64,000 bases of DNA, taken from the NCBI RefSeq assembly GCF_000724545.1, contig NZ_JHBV01000004.1, forward strand, positions 62,001 to 126,000, read 5' to 3'. The notes under the pieces were generated by a model. That model worked only from the letters and a program-made list of their open reading frames with translations. It was not told the DNA's origin and ran no database searches. Source of the DNA: Aureispira sp. CCB-QB1. GTDB taxonomy: Bacteria > Bacteroidota > Bacteroidia > Chitinophagales > Saprospiraceae. A program made the translations under genes and the position numbers. Numbering within the stretch: position 1 is the stretch's first letter; the number at the start of each line of letters is the position of its first letter. Positions 16,416 to 26,250 of the stretch are shown one piece after another.

Positions 16416-18221
16416 TTAAACGATTTGAGAAAAACGTTTGTAAGCATTGGCTAGTTTTATGTCGTATTTATTTTTGGCATAAGCAGGCCCATTGTAACCT
16501 TTAGCTAAAGCAGCCCAATTTTTAGACGGACCTTGAACGTGTCTGATTAAGTTGTTATCTTTCAAGAATCCCATTAAACCACCCAATTGATTAATGCCAG
16601 GTTGGTACATTGCTTCTACAAATGACTCCACATTTGAGTAGCCAGCACTAGCATAATTAAAGCCCATGATTTGGAACTCTCCCCAAGAAGTAGATTTTAG
16701 AGCAGCCGTTTTATCAATTTTCTTAGCCAATTCTAGGCGGTCATATTCTCTCTCGTTCCATTTATAGTTTGTTTTTACCCATTTTGGATAAATGATATTC
16801 TCGTTGCCTTTTTGGAGAGCAGCAGGATTCTTACCTGCTTTTTTTAGTTCTCGCCAAAAGATATGCCCTTCAAACAAAATCTTAGGACGTCCATCGGGCA
16901 AAAATCCATTCCCCCCAGATTCTACAGCCTGAATTGCTAAGATAACCGCTACCTCAATACCATATTTTTTAGCAACATCATAGATACCTCCTCTGATACG
17001 ACCGATGCCTAATAGTGTATTCCATGTTTTGCCATTGGCATCAATGCGACCATCAGGTTTAGAGCTACCCACAAACTCCTTTTGGAATCGTTTGATAGCA
17101 CTTACTAGAGGAATATCTATAGTGGTATCTTCTTTTAAGTTGTAATTAAATTTAATCAATAGTTTTCTGACAAGAAGAACATCTTCTGGAAGGTTTGTAC
17201 CTTTGTGTCCAACAGATTTTTTTATTTTACTGGTAACACTTAATTCTTCTGGAAGTGGAGCATCACCTGTCGTAACAACCATTTTTTCATCATGAGGATT
17301 GTCATGAGGAGTTACTTTATTTAATTCTTTCCAAGTAAAACCATTAGGATCAACTCGACCATCAGGATTAGCGATACCTAGTTTAGCTTGAAAAGCTTCA
17401 ATCGCTTCAATAGTTCCAGGACCAGCATCGCCATCAATATCGAGATGAGCTCCTTTTTCGTGCAATAATTGTTGTACTAATTTCACATCATTAACGTGGT
17501 TGTCTCCATTCTTTCCAACAGAGCCTGTTAATGACTTAGCAGAGCCAGAGGTTGTTTGGTCTGGTGGTACGGATTGAGCATTTAACTTTTTCCAAGTAAA
17601 ACCATTGGGATCAATTCGACCATCAGGTTTTGGGAGACCAATACTTTGTTGAAATTCTTTGATGGCACGGATTGTTTTAAGACCACATTTACCATCTGGT
17701 GTTAACTTCAGTAACTGTTGAACGAGGATAACATCGTCCAGTTGATTGGTTCCTTTTTTACCAACTGAAGCTTTAATTTCGGTTGCTTTAGATGCTAGAG
17801 CTGTATTGGAATCAGTATCTGTTGTAGTTTCTTCAGAAGGGTTAGAAGTAATTCTCTTACTCAAGTTTTGCCAAGTAATTCCCTTGGGATCAATGCGACC
17901 ATCTGTTTTTTTGAAACCTAAGCTACGTTGAAATTTTCGTATGGCTAAATTGGTTTTAGGTCCTGCATGTCCATCGGCTTTGATGCCTAATAGTTCTTGT
18001 ACAAGTTTAACATCATTGTATTCGTTTTTGCCATTTTTACCTACCGAGTTATTAATTGTCTTTCGGGGAGGAGGGGGAGCTGCTTTTTCTAAAACAGGAT
18101 TCGCTGCAATTAGCTTTTTGGCATAAGGATCATGTTTGGATGTGTCATGGGGGTTGTTGTGAATGGTTAAATACTTTGCAATATCTTTTTGCAATTGACC
18201 AAGTTCCTCAATGAAATTCAT
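16416..18221 (-). CDS. N-acetylmuramidase with four peptidoglycan-binding-like repeats
   Basis: Cell-wall hydrolase. The C-terminal 190 residues match the N-acetylmuramidase (DUF3380) family, with the probable catalytic glutamate in IQAVESGGNGF and the family motifs ILFEGHIFWREL and SWGEFQIMGFNYASAGY. Upstream lie four repeats of about 65-70 residues, each like SVGK-GTN--DDV-LVQQLL ... DGRIDPNGFTWKKLN, of the peptidoglycan-binding type, joined by Ser/Thr/Pro linkers. The start used here (18221, MNFIEELGQLQKDI) gives 601 residues; an in-frame start at 18296 would add 25 residues that look untranslated. No signal peptide is visible, which is odd for a wall enzyme. Delivery by a contractile injection or type VI-like device, or release by lysis, is possible, but no such genes are nearby. 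Confidence 0.88.
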   Translation of the reverse strand: MNFIEELGQLQKDIAKYLTIHNNPHDTSKHDPYAKKLIAANPVLEKAAPPPPRKTINNSVGKNGKNEYNDVKLVQELLGIKADGHAGPKTNLAIRKFQRSLGFKKTDGRIDPKGITWQNLSKRITSNPSEETTTDTDSNTALASKATEIKASVGKKGTNQLDDVILVQQLLKLTPDGKCGLKTIRAIKEFQQSIGLPKPDGRIDPNGFTWKKLNAQSVPPDQTTSGSAKSLTGSVGKNGDNHVNDVKLVQQLLHEKGAHLDIDGDAGPGTIEAIEAFQAKLGIANPDGRVDPNGFTWKELNKVTPHDNPHDEKMVVTTGDAPLPEELSVTSKIKKSVGHKGTNLPEDVLLVRKLLIKFNYNLKEDTTIDIPLVSAIKRFQKEFVGSSKPDGRIDANGKTWNTLLGIGRIRGGIYDVAKKYGIEVAVILAIQAVESGGNGFLPDGRPKILFEGHIFWRELKKAGKNPAALQKGNENIIYPKWVKTNYKWNEREYDRLELAKKIDKTAALKSTSWGEFQIMGFNYASAGYSNVESFVEAMYQPGINQLGGLMGFLKDNNLIRHVQGPSKNWAALAKGYNGPAYAKNKYDIKLANAYKRFSQIV

Positions 18222-18370
18222 ATTAATAATGGTTTTTATAGTGTGTGTAACAGTAAGTTGGACATAACGGGGATATGCATTGATAGAAAAAATCAAATCA
18301 AATTACAATTAATTTTTGAGATATACAAGCAAAAACAATAATGACTAATTAGAAAGAACAACACAATACA

Positions 18371-18402
18371 AAAAAAAGCCCCTTCAGCAGAGCTGAAAGG
18401 GC
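18371..18402 (-). terminator. terminator of groL
   Basis: GCCCCTTCAGC (18378-18388) pairs with GCTGAAAGGGC (18392-18402) with one mismatch. On the minus strand a run of T follows. It starts 32 bases after the groL stop. Confidence 0.85.
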
Positions 18403-18434
18403 ATATTTTGAATGAATTTCCGAAGAAATCAATT

Positions 18435-20096
<1,662 letters not shown>

Positions 20097-20275
20097 TTAA
20101 AGAATAATACTTCGTTGATAATTTTGAACTTAAATCAAAATTGTAAAATAAATATCAAATGGATTATCAGTTTTAAGTTTTGGGTGTTAATAATTTAGCT
20201 GATAAGCAATTTGATGACGTTATTACGAAGTAATGAAATAATTGAATGTTAAATTATAAAGTGATTCGAGAGGCA

Positions 20276-20542
20276 TTAATCTAGAATCAAAAGGATGTCA
20301 TCTTCTTTCATAATCAAGAAATCTTCTCCTTGGTGAGAAACCTCTTGACCTGCATATTTGCCATAAAGTACAACATCGTTTACCTTTACAGTCATTGCTC
20401 GGTCTTCTTTACCAGGTCCAACAGCTATCACAGTTCCACGTTGTGGCTTTTCTTTAGCAGTATCTGGTATAATGATACCACCTTTAGTTGTTTCTTCTGC
20501 TGCTGCAGGTTTTACCAAGACTCTATCATTAATTGGTCTCAT
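20276..20542 (-). CDS. groS: co-chaperonin GroES
   Basis: 88-residue lid of the GroEL cage; its heptamer caps the ring. Canonical motifs include [12 protein letters not shown], the mobile loop region [29 protein letters not shown], and the final YAGQEV and [11 protein letters not shown]. It is the first gene of the groS-groL unit on the minus strand. No CIRCE inverted repeat was found upstream. Instead there is a sigma54-like element about 57 bases before the start that is also found upstream of clpB. Confidence 0.98.
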   Translation of the reverse strand: MRPINDRVLVKPAAAEETTKGGIIIPDTAKEKPQRGTVIAVGPGKEDRAMTVKVNDVVLYGKYAGQEVSHQGEDFLIMKEDDILLILD

Positions 20543-20598
20543 AATAAATGTTTTGTTTTATTTAGATTAATAAGATTAAAAGTTATAGCACACTATAA

Positions 20599-20613
20599 TC
20601 ATGTCTTGTGCCA
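20599..20613 (-). promoter_or_regulatory. candidate sigma54-like promoter element of groS-groL
   Basis: Minus strand reads TGGCACAAGACATGA, matching the -24 half of sigma54 promoters and their spacing, but with TGA instead of TGC at the -12 site. Thirteen of 15 positions equal the element upstream of clpB. TGTCA/TGACA half-sites lie further upstream (20634, 20676, 20697, 20718). No Bacteroidota TAnnTTTG box is seen here. Confidence 0.5.
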
Positions 20614-20873
20614 AGTCTATATTTGTGTCGTTCTGTCATATTTGTGCAGTTTGTTAGACTCGGCTTGTGTTATTTTGACAGGAGAGGTCTGGTTTTTGTC
20701 ATCAGAATGGAACAAATTGTCATAAAAAGAGTATAAGAATATCTTATCCTATACTCTATAAACTGCTTTGAAAAGAGCAAAACTAGTTCATCATTCTCAA
20801 TTATAATGAATTGGCTTCTATTCAAAAAAAATACCTAGAGTATTGACCTAATTAAAAACTAAAAAAAATCATT
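20614..20873. other. divergent upstream region of groS and the LRR gene
   Basis: Holds four TGTCA/TGACA half-sites for the groS side and the leader of the LRR gene. No gene is supported. No ATG in frame precedes the LRR gene within the last 100 bases. Confidence 0.5.
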
Positions 20874-22208
20874 TTGACTGACGAATTTAAACAAGAGAAA
20901 GCAAGCTTATTTGCATTAATTCAATCTGGAGATGAAAACAACGTAGATATTGCTATTCAAATTATGAAAGGCGATGTTGCTTTGCAGCGAGCTTTTGTTC
21001 AAGATGCTTATATGATTATAGAACAATCGTGGCATTTGAGAACAATCCAAGGCGTTCTGAGGGCTGCGGAAGATACTCCTGCGGCAAAAGCTACTTTAAA
21101 AAAACGCTATGCTTCTTTGCTGCATTTGGTAAGTACATTGACTCATAACAGCAACAAGTTGACAACGCTGGTTTCTGTGGTAGATGCTTTTCAGAGTTAT
21201 TACTTATACAGACCTTCTGGTTGGCAACCAACCGCAAATGACAAGGAAATTATGGCAACACTTCCTGTTCAAACCTTAAATTTGCGAGATCGTTGCTTTA
21301 GTCGTTTACCTGACTGGATGGGTTATTTAACCCAATTAAAAACATTAATCCTCAGTAGAAATGTATTGAAGGTACTGCCCGATTCTATTTGTAATTTGAC
21401 TCGTTTGGAGCATCTAGATTTGCAAGAAAATGTTCTAGAAACATTACCTCAAAATATCGGGAACTTGACGGCTCTAAAAACACTAGAATTGCGGAAGAAT
21501 AGTTTTCAGGTATTGCCCGATTCTATAGGGCAATTAATAGGCTTAGAGGAATTGAGTTTGGAGTACAATCAATTGACCGCTATCCCAGTTTCAATAGGTC
21601 AAATTCAGCGATTGGTAAAACTAGATATTTCGGATAATAATCTTACACATTTACCTGAAGAAATTGGTGCTTTTAGCAATTTGGTTGAATTGGATGCTAG
21701 GAATAATCAGTTGGAAAGTTTGCCTTCAAGTTTGCAACAGTTGACCAAACTCGAAATTTTGTGGTTGTCCAACAATCAACTGGCAGATTTGCCGAATTGG
21801 GTGAGTGCCTTTAAAAAATTGAGAAAATTGCATCTGTCCAACAATCAACTCAAGCATTTACCTTCGGTAATTACGGCTTTATCCAACCTAAAACGCTTGT
21901 ATTTGCACAACAATCACCTTACCACATTACCCGATGATATTGGACAATTATCAAGTTTAAATTATATTGATTTAGATGAAAATAATATTCAGTTGTTGCC
22001 AGAATCGTTAGGGGACTTGATCGCTCTACGAGAAATACGCTTGTTTAATAATCCGATTGAAAAATTACCTGCTCGGTTGATCGAATTGCCAAACTTCAAA
22101 GAAATTGGACTAGGAGATACGCCTATTGGTCGCCAGTATGGAATTGAAGTTGTGCGTGGTCGAAAAGAAGTCGTAACCTTACTACGACAGGTTTCGGTTG
22201 TGTTCTAA
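20874..22208 (+). CDS. leucine-rich repeat protein
   Basis: 444 residues. An N-terminal helical region (about 1-115) is followed by about 11 LRRs of 23 residues (about 130-420) of the form L--L-LS-N-L--LPD-I--L, as in plant-like intracellular bacterial LRR proteins. There is no signal peptide, so it probably acts in the cytoplasm as a protein-binding scaffold. The start is taken as TTG at 20874 because no ATG gives a sensible N-terminus. The next Met in frame would remove about 30 residues of the helical region. It converges with the radical SAM gene at 22255. Function unknown; LRR families are expanded in several Bacteroidota. Confidence 0.85.
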   Translation: MTDEFKQEKASLFALIQSGDENNVDIAIQIMKGDVALQRAFVQDAYMIIEQSWHLRTIQGVLRAAEDTPAAKATLKKRYASLLHLVSTLTHNSNKLTTLVSVVDAFQSYYLYRPSGWQPTANDKEIMATLPVQTLNLRDRCFSRLPDWMGYLTQLKTLILSRNVLKVLPDSICNLTRLEHLDLQENVLETLPQNIGNLTALKTLELRKNSFQVLPDSIGQLIGLEELSLEYNQLTAIPVSIGQIQRLVKLDISDNNLTHLPEEIGAFSNLVELDARNNQLESLPSSLQQLTKLEILWLSNNQLADLPNWVSAFKKLRKLHLSNNQLKHLPSVITALSNLKRLYLHNNHLTTLPDDIGQLSSLNYIDLDENNIQLLPESLGDLIALREIRLFNNPIEKLPARLIELPNFKEIGLGDTPIGRQYGIEVVRGRKEVVTLLRQVSVVF

Positions 22209-22223
22209 TAATAGAATAACTTT

Positions 22224-22255
22224 GTAGCAGCCCACCTAACTATTGAAGAATAGTT
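22224..22255 (-). repeat. interspersed repeat A copy with a small hairpin
   Basis: GTAGCAGC-CA-CTAACTATTGAAG matches the copy at 14675 on the same strand. The sequence AACTATT-GAAG-AATAGTT (22238-22255) forms a hairpin between two convergent genes and might help end both transcripts. The right arm reaches the last base of the radical SAM gene. Confidence 0.5.
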
Positions 22256-23112
22256 TACTCTCGATATGTTGATGGAATTCGTTCAAGAATTCCATCAGCA
22301 TATGTATGATATAGATTCAACTCATCCAAATGCACATAACCAATATGGCAGCCACAAGTTGCATTGATACAAGATTTAGGAGTTAGGCAATCTCTTATTT
22401 CATGTGTATAAATATTTCCTAAGACAGTATCAATAAAATGGCAACTGCGAACATCTCCATTTCCATCTACTGTAAAAGAAGTGTACCCTGCTTGGCAAGA
22501 TTTTCCTAAACTTTGGTGATGCATAGTATTGTAGCGAAACAGTGGGTCTGTTCTTTCGATTCTAAGAATATCTTCTTCTGTATAATAGTTAGGAATTCGT
22601 TTGTAGGCATTGGCCCAAACATAACGATTAGGGTTAATACTCGCTCTCAAGCGTTCCAAAATATCAATATCCTCTTTAAAAGCAACAAAACCAACACTAT
22701 ATTGAATGTTTAAAGCATCTAGTTGTTTGCATTTGTTAACAAATTTTTCTAGGCTAATTTGAGTTGGGTGGAAAGTCGTCCATAAGGCAAAAGAGTCTCT
22801 ATGAACAGCATCCATCCAATTGGTCGTACAAGATAAATTGGTTTGAATACTTACTTTTTTTACGTGTGGTAAATGACTTAGTTCGGTCATTGCCTCTTGG
22901 TAATATTTTCGAATCAAACCTTCTCCCCAAGGAGTAAATAAGATGCTTATTTGTTCCGAACGCCCTTTGACCCACTGGACAAAATTTTGTAAACGTTGCG
23001 CATCATCTGCTAGTTCTGCTCTAGTGTTTTTAGTTTTTGCAAATGGGCAGTAGGTGCACCCATAGTTGCAGCTCGATAGGAGACCACGGTATAAAATCGA
23101 CCAATGATTCAT
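22255..23112 (-). CDS. STM4011 family radical SAM protein
   Basis: 285 residues. The radical SAM cluster cysteines are C15, C19 and C22 in SSCNYGCTYCPF, at the extreme N-terminus. The C-terminal part has further cysteines (SCQAGYTSF, RSCHFID, SCINATCGCHIGY) that look like an auxiliary-cluster or SPASM-like region. Length, motif position and neighbours match the STM4011 family, named after a Salmonella protein of unknown role. It is the last gene of a leftward operon. The 193-base gap to the preceding gene is the longest in the operon and contains repeat B and a (TAA)8 tract touching the ATG. The reaction and substrate are unknown. Confidence 0.85.
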   Translation of the reverse strand: MNHWSILYRGLLSSCNYGCTYCPFAKTKNTRAELADDAQRLQNFVQWVKGRSEQISILFTPWGEGLIRKYYQEAMTELSHLPHVKKVSIQTNLSCTTNWMDAVHRDSFALWTTFHPTQISLEKFVNKCKQLDALNIQYSVGFVAFKEDIDILERLRASINPNRYVWANAYKRIPNYYTEEDILRIERTDPLFRYNTMHHQSLGKSCQAGYTSFTVDGNGDVRSCHFIDTVLGNIYTHEIRDCLTPKSCINATCGCHIGYVHLDELNLYHTYADGILERIPSTYRE

Positions 23113-23137
23113 AATAATAATAATAATAATAATAATT
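23112..23137. repeat. (TAA)8 microsatellite abutting a start codon
   Basis: Eight TAA units at 23112-23135. Read on the minus strand this is ATT repeats whose last unit runs directly into the ATG of the STM4011-type gene, so it occupies the whole ribosome-binding region. Confidence 0.85.
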
Positions 23138-23170
23138 AAGGCAAGAGTTTAGTAAGTAGTCTAATATATA

Positions 23171-23250
23171 TTAAGTAATCGTTCAGAAAAAAAATCTATA
23201 AAAATAAGGCTATTTTTTTGCTATAACTTTTTATGCCCACTTACTTAGAT
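23171..23250 (-). repeat. interspersed repeat B, copy 2 (shortened)
   Basis: On the minus strand it reads CTAAGTAAGTGGGCATAAAAA ... TTATAGCAAAAAAATAGCC and ends CTGAACGATTACTTA. It matches both ends of the copies at 6563 and 62399 but lacks their middle. Confidence 0.55.
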
Positions 23251-23305
23251 AAAAAAGCAGCGTTCGTTTTAATTATAGAACCAAATGTAGGGCTTTTGCT
23301 TAAGA

Positions 23306-24625
23306 TTAAGCCAATTCAAATCCTTGCATCATCGTACAAACTTGATCAGAATACAGCCAAGGACCAATGACATCAGAGAGTTCTAAGCCAGTTTGGTTGA
23401 GTTGCAGTTTATGGTTTTCTTTTGGAGCCAAATTAAGCGCATACAATTCCTGTAACTCTGGCAAATCATCCAAGGCATTGGTTCCAAAAAATTGATAGTA
23501 TGCTGCAAAATCTAAGTGTTGCCCTTCTAAAATGGATTTGATCACATATCGTCGCTGTTGTTCTTCTAAAGAGAGACGAGTGCCATAAAGTACCTTTTGA
23601 AAATCTTCTGTTGTTTTTTCGTTGTAATTATGGATAATATTTTTGATCCCTTTTCGTCCAACAGCATATTCCGAGCTATAATGTAACTTTTTGGTGTAAG
23701 AACGGGCACCAACTCCCAAACCTACCATGCCATCTTCAGGACTATTGTAAGGAGGAGCGGGCATCGTAGGGGCTTTCGTATTTCTAAAAATACGCATGGT
23801 CACTTGTTCGTATCCTTTTGACAATAAAAAATCCCGACCAAAACGATACAAGTTTAAACGGTGATCGTTCCAAGCTTTTTCTTTGAGTCCTAAACCTGTC
23901 AAAGGGCGCACATATAAAGGGTATAAGAAAATTTCCTCAGGCTGAAAAGCAATGCTTTGTTCCAGAGAATATTGCCACGAAGAAAGTGTTTGTCCTGCCA
24001 TCCCGTAAATTAAATCAATATTCATTTCAGGTATTCCCGAATCTTTGATGGTTTGTAGTGCTTGTTGTACTTCAGCCGTTTGTTGTGGGCGACCCAATGC
24101 TTTTGTTTCTTCTAGCAAAAAACTTTGAACACCAATACTAGCTCTAGTAGTCCCTTTTTCTTTTAATAAAGCTAATTTTTCGACACTGGCAGTTTTGGGA
24201 GACATTTCCACAGAACTAGGAATAGAAAGTAGATCTGCTCCCATGATGTCTTCAAGGATAAAAAACAAACGCTCTAAGTCTGTTGTACTCAAAAAGGTAG
24301 GTGTGCCCCCACCAATAGCCAATCGATTAAAATTGGCATCTCCCAAGGCTGCCTTTACTTCTGTAGCTTGGCGTTCTAAGCTTTGTATAAAAGGACTTTC
24401 GTGGGTCTCTTTGGGATTGGCAATAGTGAACAAGTTGCAAAAACCACAACGCATTTCACAAAATGGAACGTGCACATACAAAAAAAGTCGCTCTTTGTTT
24501 TCTTCACTCCAAACCTCCTTTAAAGAAAGTGGATTCTCAAAAGGTCTATAACTAGATTTGTGAGGGTAGGAATAAGCATAACCTTGAAAAAAATTATCAT
24601 TTATGATAGATTGTAATTTTGCCAT
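23306..24625 (-). CDS. STM4012 family radical SAM protein (HemN/HemW-like)
   Basis: 439 residues, related in sequence to the coproporphyrinogen oxidase/HemW branch of radical SAM enzymes. The cluster cysteines are C56, C60 and C63 in VHVPFCEMRCGFCNLF, followed by the GGGTPTFLS and SVEMSPKTAS motifs of this branch. The C-terminal winged-helix-like half is typical of HemW-type proteins. The neighbours (STM4011, 4013, 4014 and 4015 types) place it in the STM4012 family, so it should not be called a haem enzyme. It lies 41 bases after STM4013, same strand. Its chemistry is unknown. Confidence 0.87.
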   Translation of the reverse strand: MAKLQSIINDNFFQGYAYSYPHKSSYRPFENPLSLKEVWSEENKERLFLYVHVPFCEMRCGFCNLFTIANPKETHESPFIQSLERQATEVKAALGDANFNRLAIGGGTPTFLSTTDLERLFFILEDIMGADLLSIPSSVEMSPKTASVEKLALLKEKGTTRASIGVQSFLLEETKALGRPQQTAEVQQALQTIKDSGIPEMNIDLIYGMAGQTLSSWQYSLEQSIAFQPEEIFLYPLYVRPLTGLGLKEKAWNDHRLNLYRFGRDFLLSKGYEQVTMRIFRNTKAPTMPAPPYNSPEDGMVGLGVGARSYTKKLHYSSEYAVGRKGIKNIIHNYNEKTTEDFQKVLYGTRLSLEEQQRRYVIKSILEGQHLDFAAYYQFFGTNALDDLPELQELYALNLAPKENHKLQLNQTGLELSDVIGPWLYSDQVCTMMQGFELA

Positions 24626-24666
24626 TGTGTGGTATGAATATATAGGTGATAATGTCTAATGAAGTA

Positions 24667-25467
24667 TTATTTTTTTAACAAAACCTCTAAGTAAGGAACA
24701 GTCCAAACGTTAGAGTGCCCAATTCGATGCCCTGTGTAGCCGTCTTCTCCATAAGTAGTGCCATGATCCGCAGAACAAATGACAAAACTTTGTTGGCGGC
24801 GTTTATGGAGTGCGTTCATTAATATTGGTAATTGGCTATCTACATATTCCAAAGCAGCCGCATGACTTTCAATGGTGTCTTGCAAGTTATCATCCAAATA
24901 AAAGCAATTGGGCTGATGAATGGCAGAAATATTAATAAATAAGAAAACAGGGCTAGCCGTCTGGTTAAGCAAGTCAGCTGCTTTTTCAAATTGAACTTGC
25001 GTAGAATCCTTGTTGGTTACTCCGAATGATTCTTCCCAATAGCTCTCTTCAAATAAGTCTGGAAAAACATTACTTAATGGAGTTTGTTTGTTGAAAAAGC
25101 CAACGCCACCTATGCAAATCGTCTTAAATCCTTTTTGTTGTAGTCCTTTAACAATATTAGGGGCATCAAAGGTGCAAGTCCCTGCAACAGCCGTTTCGCT
25201 ACCTTCAAATCTTGTTGCAAAAAGACGCGGTTGCTTAGGAGCTTCAATAGGAGTTGGTAAAAAACCAGCAAAAAAGGCATGGTGAGCAGCATAAGTAAAA
25301 CTGCCTGGCGTATGCCGTTGTTCCCAGCCTTTGGGAGAAAGCCACTTAGAAAAATTAGGTAATTTGCCTTGTACCCAAAGCGTTTGAGCAACATCATAGC
25401 GTAGAGTATCTAAAGTTATAAAAACGAGATCACTGTCGGTGATAATTTCGTTCATATTATGCAGCAT
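24667..25467 (-). CDS. STM4013 family alkaline-phosphatase-fold hydrolase
   Basis: 266 residues with the fold of the sulfatase/alkaline phosphatase superfamily. The N-terminal metal-site strand VFITLDTLRYDVA, with T at the nucleophile position, and the C-terminal metal-binding motif SADHGTTYGEDGYTGHRIGH are both present. It is shorter than sulfatases (450 or more) and has no signal peptide, so it acts in the cytoplasm. The family, STM4013/SEN3800, is found only beside the two radical SAM genes here. It could release or transfer a phosphate or sulfate group on the pathway's substrate; that is inference from fold. Confidence 0.83.
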   Translation of the reverse strand: MLHNMNEIITDSDLVFITLDTLRYDVAQTLWVQGKLPNFSKWLSPKGWEQRHTPGSFTYAAHHAFFAGFLPTPIEAPKQPRLFATRFEGSETAVAGTCTFDAPNIVKGLQQKGFKTICIGGVGFFNKQTPLSNVFPDLFEESYWEESFGVTNKDSTQVQFEKAADLLNQTASPVFLFINISAIHQPNCFYLDDNLQDTIESHAAALEYVDSQLPILMNALHKRRQQSFVICSADHGTTYGEDGYTGHRIGHSNVWTVPYLEVLLKK

Positions 25468-25590
25468 GCAGGAAAAATTTTAAGATTAAACTTTGGAAAT
25501 TTATGCCAATGCACATTACTTTATGTGTATTGTACAATTGATTGTTAGTGTACTGTTTTTTAGTAGTAACTAGCGGATAATTAATTGGGT

Positions 25591-26250
25591 TTACAGAGTA
25601 TTAAACTCAAGAATATGCTCTATCGTTATATCTGGTTTTATCTTGTATATCCATTCTCTTTTGTGACTGACCCAAGCCGTTTTGATGCCTACTTTTGCGG
25701 CACCCTTTATATCATTAATAGGATCATCACCTACATATAATAGATGTTGCGGTTCCAGTTTCCATTGTTCTAATATTAATTCAAATAACTGTGTATCTGG
25801 TTTAGATAAATGATATTGTTGAGCAATGTGAATGGTTTCTGTAGAAAAAATAGAATCTAATTGAGCATTGCGAATTTTTCGGCTTTGATTACTGATGGAG
25901 CCATTGGTTAAGATTCCGATTCTATACTGTTGCTTTAACTTGTATAGCAATTCTCTTAAAGCTGGAGTTATTGGTGGCACATAACTACTGATATTAGCGT
26001 GTACATAGTTCCAAAAACTTGTTTCGTCCCAACCTTGAGGCTGGTAATAATGAATGAACCATTCAACGAATTCTTCTCGAGGTGTATATCCAGATTGATC
26101 GACATTTTCTATTTCAAAAGCTTCATTATTGAAATAGTAGTTGGGCATGTTTTCATCAAAAAACTGTTGCATACAAGCCAAAAAAGCAGCATTTCGATCA
26201 ATTAAAGTATTGTCTAGATCAAAGTATATTGTGCTTATCCCATCAAGCAT
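25591..26250 (-). CDS. HAD-superfamily hydrolase (YjjG-like)
   Basis: 219 residues. All four HAD motifs are visible: DLDNT (nucleophile Asp at residue 11, motif I), LTNG (motif II), the Lys of SKPD (motif III) and GDDPINDI (motif IV). A helical cap lies between motifs I and II. Such enzymes are usually small phosphatases of nucleotides or sugar phosphates. The start overlaps the end of the STM4014-type gene by 8 bases, a sign of translational coupling. A HAD gene is not a regular member of the STM4011-4015 set, so it is either an accessory enzyme of this lineage or a replacement part of the pathway. Confidence 0.85.
   Translation of the reverse strand: MLDGISTIYFDLDNTLIDRNAAFLACMQQFFDENMPNYYFNNEAFEIENVDQSGYTPREEFVEWFIHYYQPQGWDETSFWNYVHANISSYVPPITPALRELLYKLKQQYRIGILTNGSISNQSRKIRNAQLDSIFSTETIHIAQQYHLSKPDTQLFELILEQWKLEPQHLLYVGDDPINDIKGAAKVGIKTAWVSHKREWIYKIKPDITIEHILEFNTL

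Noticed and set aside
23306-24625. Naming the second radical SAM protein as an oxygen-independent coproporphyrinogen oxidase (HemN/HemW)
   Set aside because: The sequence branch is similar, but its five neighbours match the STM4011-4015 set and no haem gene is nearby, so the STM4012 family fits better.
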